8,554 nt of DNA, from NCBI GenBank assembly GCA_937901105.1, contig CALCHD010000180.1:1-8554 (forward strand), given 5' to 3'. Numbering within the stretch: the first letter of the stretch is position 1; every line of letters begins with the position of its first letter. Shown one piece after another: positions 7,157 to 8,554 of the stretch. A model generated the notes under the pieces. It did not search any database. It was not told the origin of the DNA and saw nothing but the letters and a program-made list of their open reading frames with translations. The translations under genes were made by a program, and so were the position numbers. This stretch comes from an uncultured Bacteroidales bacterium. GTDB taxonomy: Bacteria; Bacteroidota; Bacteroidia; Bacteroidales; UBA932.

Positions 7157-7164
7157 TAATTTTG
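7157..7164 (+). promoter_or_regulatory. Bacteroidota-type -7 box for the deoxynucleoside kinase
   Basis: TAATTTTG matches TAnnTTTG exactly, 22 nt before the ATG at 7187. A TTTG at 7139-7142 is a possible -33 element, but the 14-bp gap is shorter than usual. This box and the opposing one at 7127-7134 face away from each other with 22 bp between, so the two upstream promoter regions must overlap. Confidence 0.5.
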
Positions 7165-7186
7165 TTCCACTTAAAGCAGAGATAAG

Positions 7187-7795
7187 ATGCATATAGCTGT
7201 TGCCGGAAATATAGGAAGTGGAAAGACAACCCTTACCAGGCTGCTCTCCCAGCATTACGGGTGGGAGCCAAAGTATGAGGATGTGGATGTAAATCCATAT
7301 CTTTCAGATTTTTACAATGATATGCAAAGGTGGTCTTTCAATTTGCAGATATATTTCCTCAACAAGAGGATGGAGGGCATTGTGGATATACAGAACTCCA
7401 GCAGGAATGTGATCCAGGACAGGACTATCTATGAAGATGCCCGCATTTTTGCCTCCAACCTGCATTCTATGGGGCTTCTCTCTACAAGGGACTTTGAGAA
7501 CTACAGGTCGCTCTTTGAGCTGATGATCTCCCTTGTCAAGCCCCCTGATCTCCTTATTTATCTGAAGTCTTCAATACCAACCCTCATCTATCAGATCAAC
7601 AAGAGGGGAAGGGAGTATGAGTCTGGCATAAGGACAGACTATCTTGAAGGGCTGAACAAACGTTATGATGAGTGGTTTGCCAACTATGAGGATGGAAAAA
7701 AGCTCGTCATCAATGTTGACGAGCTTAAGTTTGAAGACAATCCCCAGGATCTGCAGGCTGTCATAGAGCTTATAAACAAGGAGTGCGGCCTCTAG
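7187..7795 (+). CDS. Deoxynucleoside kinase (dCK/dGK family)
   Basis: The enzyme phosphorylates deoxyribonucleosides at the 5' position using a nucleoside triphosphate, the first step of deoxynucleoside salvage in the cytoplasm. Its 202 residues are normal for bacterial members. The Walker A P-loop is GNIGSGKTT (7-15). YEDVDVNPYLSDFY (30-43) holds the acidic residues around Glu31 expected at the catalytic base. QDRTIYEDARIFA (77-89) is the family D-R-S/T motif. KRGREYE (139-145) is the arginine-rich LID that closes over the phosphates. The sequence does not reveal base preference (dA, dG, dC or dT). The start is the only ATG next to the P-loop strand, preceded by a -7 box. Its stop shares the CTAG at 7792-7795 with the stop of the convergent kinase gene, and its codons 170-180 contain that gene's likely terminator. 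Confidence 0.93.
   Translation: MHIAVAGNIGSGKTTLTRLLSQHYGWEPKYEDVDVNPYLSDFYNDMQRWSFNLQIYFLNKRMEGIVDIQNSSRNVIQDRTIYEDARIFASNLHSMGLLSTRDFENYRSLFELMISLVKPPDLLIYLKSSIPTLIYQINKRGREYESGIRTDYLEGLNKRYDEWFANYEDGKKLVINVDELKFEDNPQDLQAVIELINKECGL
7696..7726 (-). terminator. Intrinsic terminator of the nucleoside kinase, inside the deoxynucleoside kinase gene
   Basis: On the minus strand, a 10-bp perfect stem (AAGCTCGTCA / TGACGAGCTT, 7-nt loop) runs straight into six T residues (complement of A6 at 7696-7701; the last two T of the stem belong to the run). It starts 65 nt after the minus-strand stop at 7792. On the plus strand the bases encode Gly-Lys-Lys-Leu-Val-Ile-Asn-Val-Asp-Glu-Leu (170-180), and AAGTTTG follows, so no plus-strand terminator is formed. 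Orientation, stem and U-tract are all canonical. Confidence 0.75.
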
Positions 7796-8554
7796 TATTT
7801 AAGGGAGCTTCCCCCTATGAACTCCCTCATTACTGATGTAGGAGGCACTGCCGCGTGTTCTGCCGGAGTCATCTCTACTATGTAAGAGAGGAACTTGAGC
7901 AGCCTCAAGCTCTCTGCATATGCAGGGGATGTAGGCTGTATTCTTCTCAACAGCGGCTCTGCATAGTGCTTGAGCAGCGGAAGCTCATAGATCAGAGAAG
8001 AGTTGAACATTGCATCGGCATTCTCCTGGTAAGGGAAAATGTTCTTGTATTCCCCTTTGTGTACACTTGCCCATCGCATGATGGTCTGTTCCGCACTAGT
8101 TCCCCTGAAGCTGTTGTCCCTTACCATTCTGCGCAGCATCCTGTTGTCTGTTGTAGAGATGGAGTTGTTTTCATCTATAGAGAGCGAGGTAAGGGCGGAC
8201 GCATGTATCTTGAACTTCCTCTTGTTGTCAATTGCAGATGTGAGGGTAGGGTTCAGAGCATGGATTCCCTCCATAATAAGGATATCGTTCGGCTTCATGG
8301 ATGTCTTCTTGCCGGTGAAGTATTTTCTTCCCTCTGCAAAGTTGAATACAGGAATGTCCACCTCTTCTCCGTCCATCAGCTGGTTGAGCTGTGTGTTGAG
8401 CAGTTCAAGGTCCATAGCCTCCACGCACTCAAAATCATACTCTCCGTTCTCGTCTTTTGGAGTCTGCTCCCTGTCTACAAAGTAGTTGTCCATTGCAAGG
8501 ACAACAGGGTTTAGGCCAAGCACTTTAAGGTGCAGGGCAATGCGCATTGAGGTT
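7792..8554 (-). CDS. Uridine-kinase/PRK-family nucleoside kinase, C-terminal part (start outside the window)
   Basis: The gene is cut by the right edge. Its frame runs on past Met at 8547 into ...T-S at 8548-8553, which fits the residues just after a P-loop GKT, so that Met is internal and the Walker A motif lies outside. The visible 251 residues from this Met carry the family's MDNYFVDREQTP segment (19-30), the Walker-B-like ILIMEGIHALNP (89-100), the arginine-rich LID DNRMLRRMVRD (134-144), the IFPYQENADAMFNS stretch (170-183) and the C-terminus PTSVMREFIGGSSLKY. This pattern matches Bacteroidota nucleoside kinases of roughly 550 residues that, as I recall, carry an N-terminal TGS and threonyl-tRNA-synthetase-like second additional domain before the kinase; those domains cannot be seen here. 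Uridine or cytidine is the presumed substrate. The stop overlaps the deoxynucleoside kinase stop by 4 bp, and a terminator lies inside that gene. Confidence 0.9.
   Translation of the reverse strand, partial: TSMRIALHLKVLGLNPVVLAMDNYFVDREQTPKDENGEYDFECVEAMDLELLNTQLNQLMDGEEVDIPVFNFAEGRKYFTGKKTSMKPNDILIMEGIHALNPTLTSAIDNKRKFKIHASALTSLSIDENNSISTTDNRMLRRMVRDNSFRGTSAEQTIMRWASVHKGEYKNIFPYQENADAMFNSSLIYELPLLKHYAEPLLRRIQPTSPAYAESLRLLKFLSYIVEMTPAEHAAVPPTSVMREFIGGSSLKY

Noticed and set aside
7802..7827. Weak hairpin (AGGGAG ... CTCCCT) just after the deoxynucleoside kinase stop as its terminator
   Set aside because: Only six pairs with a 14-nt loop and no T-run; it also encodes the conserved GGSS end of the opposite gene, which explains the sequence.
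7855..8514. Plus-strand open frame (219 codons) opposite the nucleoside kinase
   Set aside because: The minus strand has clear kinase motifs throughout this interval; the plus-strand translation is Cys/Val/Leu-rich without any pattern and is best explained as a shadow.
8545..8547. ATG at 8547 as the true start of the nucleoside kinase
   Set aside because: The open frame continues to the window edge and the residues just upstream (T-S) fit the end of a P-loop; a kinase starting here would lack Walker A. Treated as a partial gene.
1..8554. Search for mobile elements, CRISPR arrays, tRNA/rRNA genes, riboswitches or a defence system
   Set aside because: No transposase, integrase, terminal repeats, regularly spaced repeats or tRNA-like cloverleaf was seen; coding is nearly continuous and of housekeeping type, with no shift in base composition noticed by eye.

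Overview
The window looks like a chromosomal, housekeeping stretch from a member of the Bacteroidota, most likely the order Bacteroidales. Four things point there. Two promoter -7 boxes match the Bacteroidota consensus TAnnTTTG. Most starts lack a strong Shine-Dalgarno sequence. There is a secreted protein with a macroglobulin-like N-terminus and a TonB-plug-like C-terminus. The UvrA zinc module and the C-terminus of the nucleoside kinase are of Bacteroidota type. I see no phage, IS, CRISPR, tRNA, rRNA or resistance genes, and no evidence for a new multi-gene system.

Layout from left to right: a short unassigned leader (1-53); two plus-strand genes 6 bp apart, an exported protein of unknown function (54-1718) and a PfkB/adenosine-kinase-like sugar or nucleoside kinase (1725-2717); then a minus-strand block read right to left, made of an MBL-fold hydrolase (7101-6451), a secreted lytic transglycosylase (6446-5529) and uvrA (5512-2678). 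The gaps in that block are only 4 and 16 bp, so it is probably one operon. A short divergent promoter region (7102-7186) separates it from a plus-strand deoxynucleoside kinase (7187-7795). The right edge is the C-terminal part of a minus-strand uridine-kinase-type nucleoside kinase (7792 to the window end) whose start lies outside.

The most interesting feature is the packing of the two tail-to-tail junctions. pfkB and uvrA overlap by 40 bp, and the two kinases on the right overlap by 4 bp (both stops lie in one CTAG). In both places the minus-strand gene appears to use an intrinsic terminator buried in the last codons of its convergent neighbour, with the U-tract read from the complement of a Gly-Lys-Lys segment (GGA AAA AAR) of that neighbour. 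Other points worth checking are a G8 run in the exported protein gene, the loss of one zinc-ligand cysteine in UvrA, and a start-site correction of the MBL hydrolase supported by a strong Shine-Dalgarno and a promoter.

Functionally, three of the seven genes are salvage-type kinases (PfkB/adenosine-kinase-like, deoxynucleoside kinase, uridine-kinase-like). The rest cover DNA repair, cell-wall turnover, thioester or related hydrolysis, and one envelope protein of unknown role.
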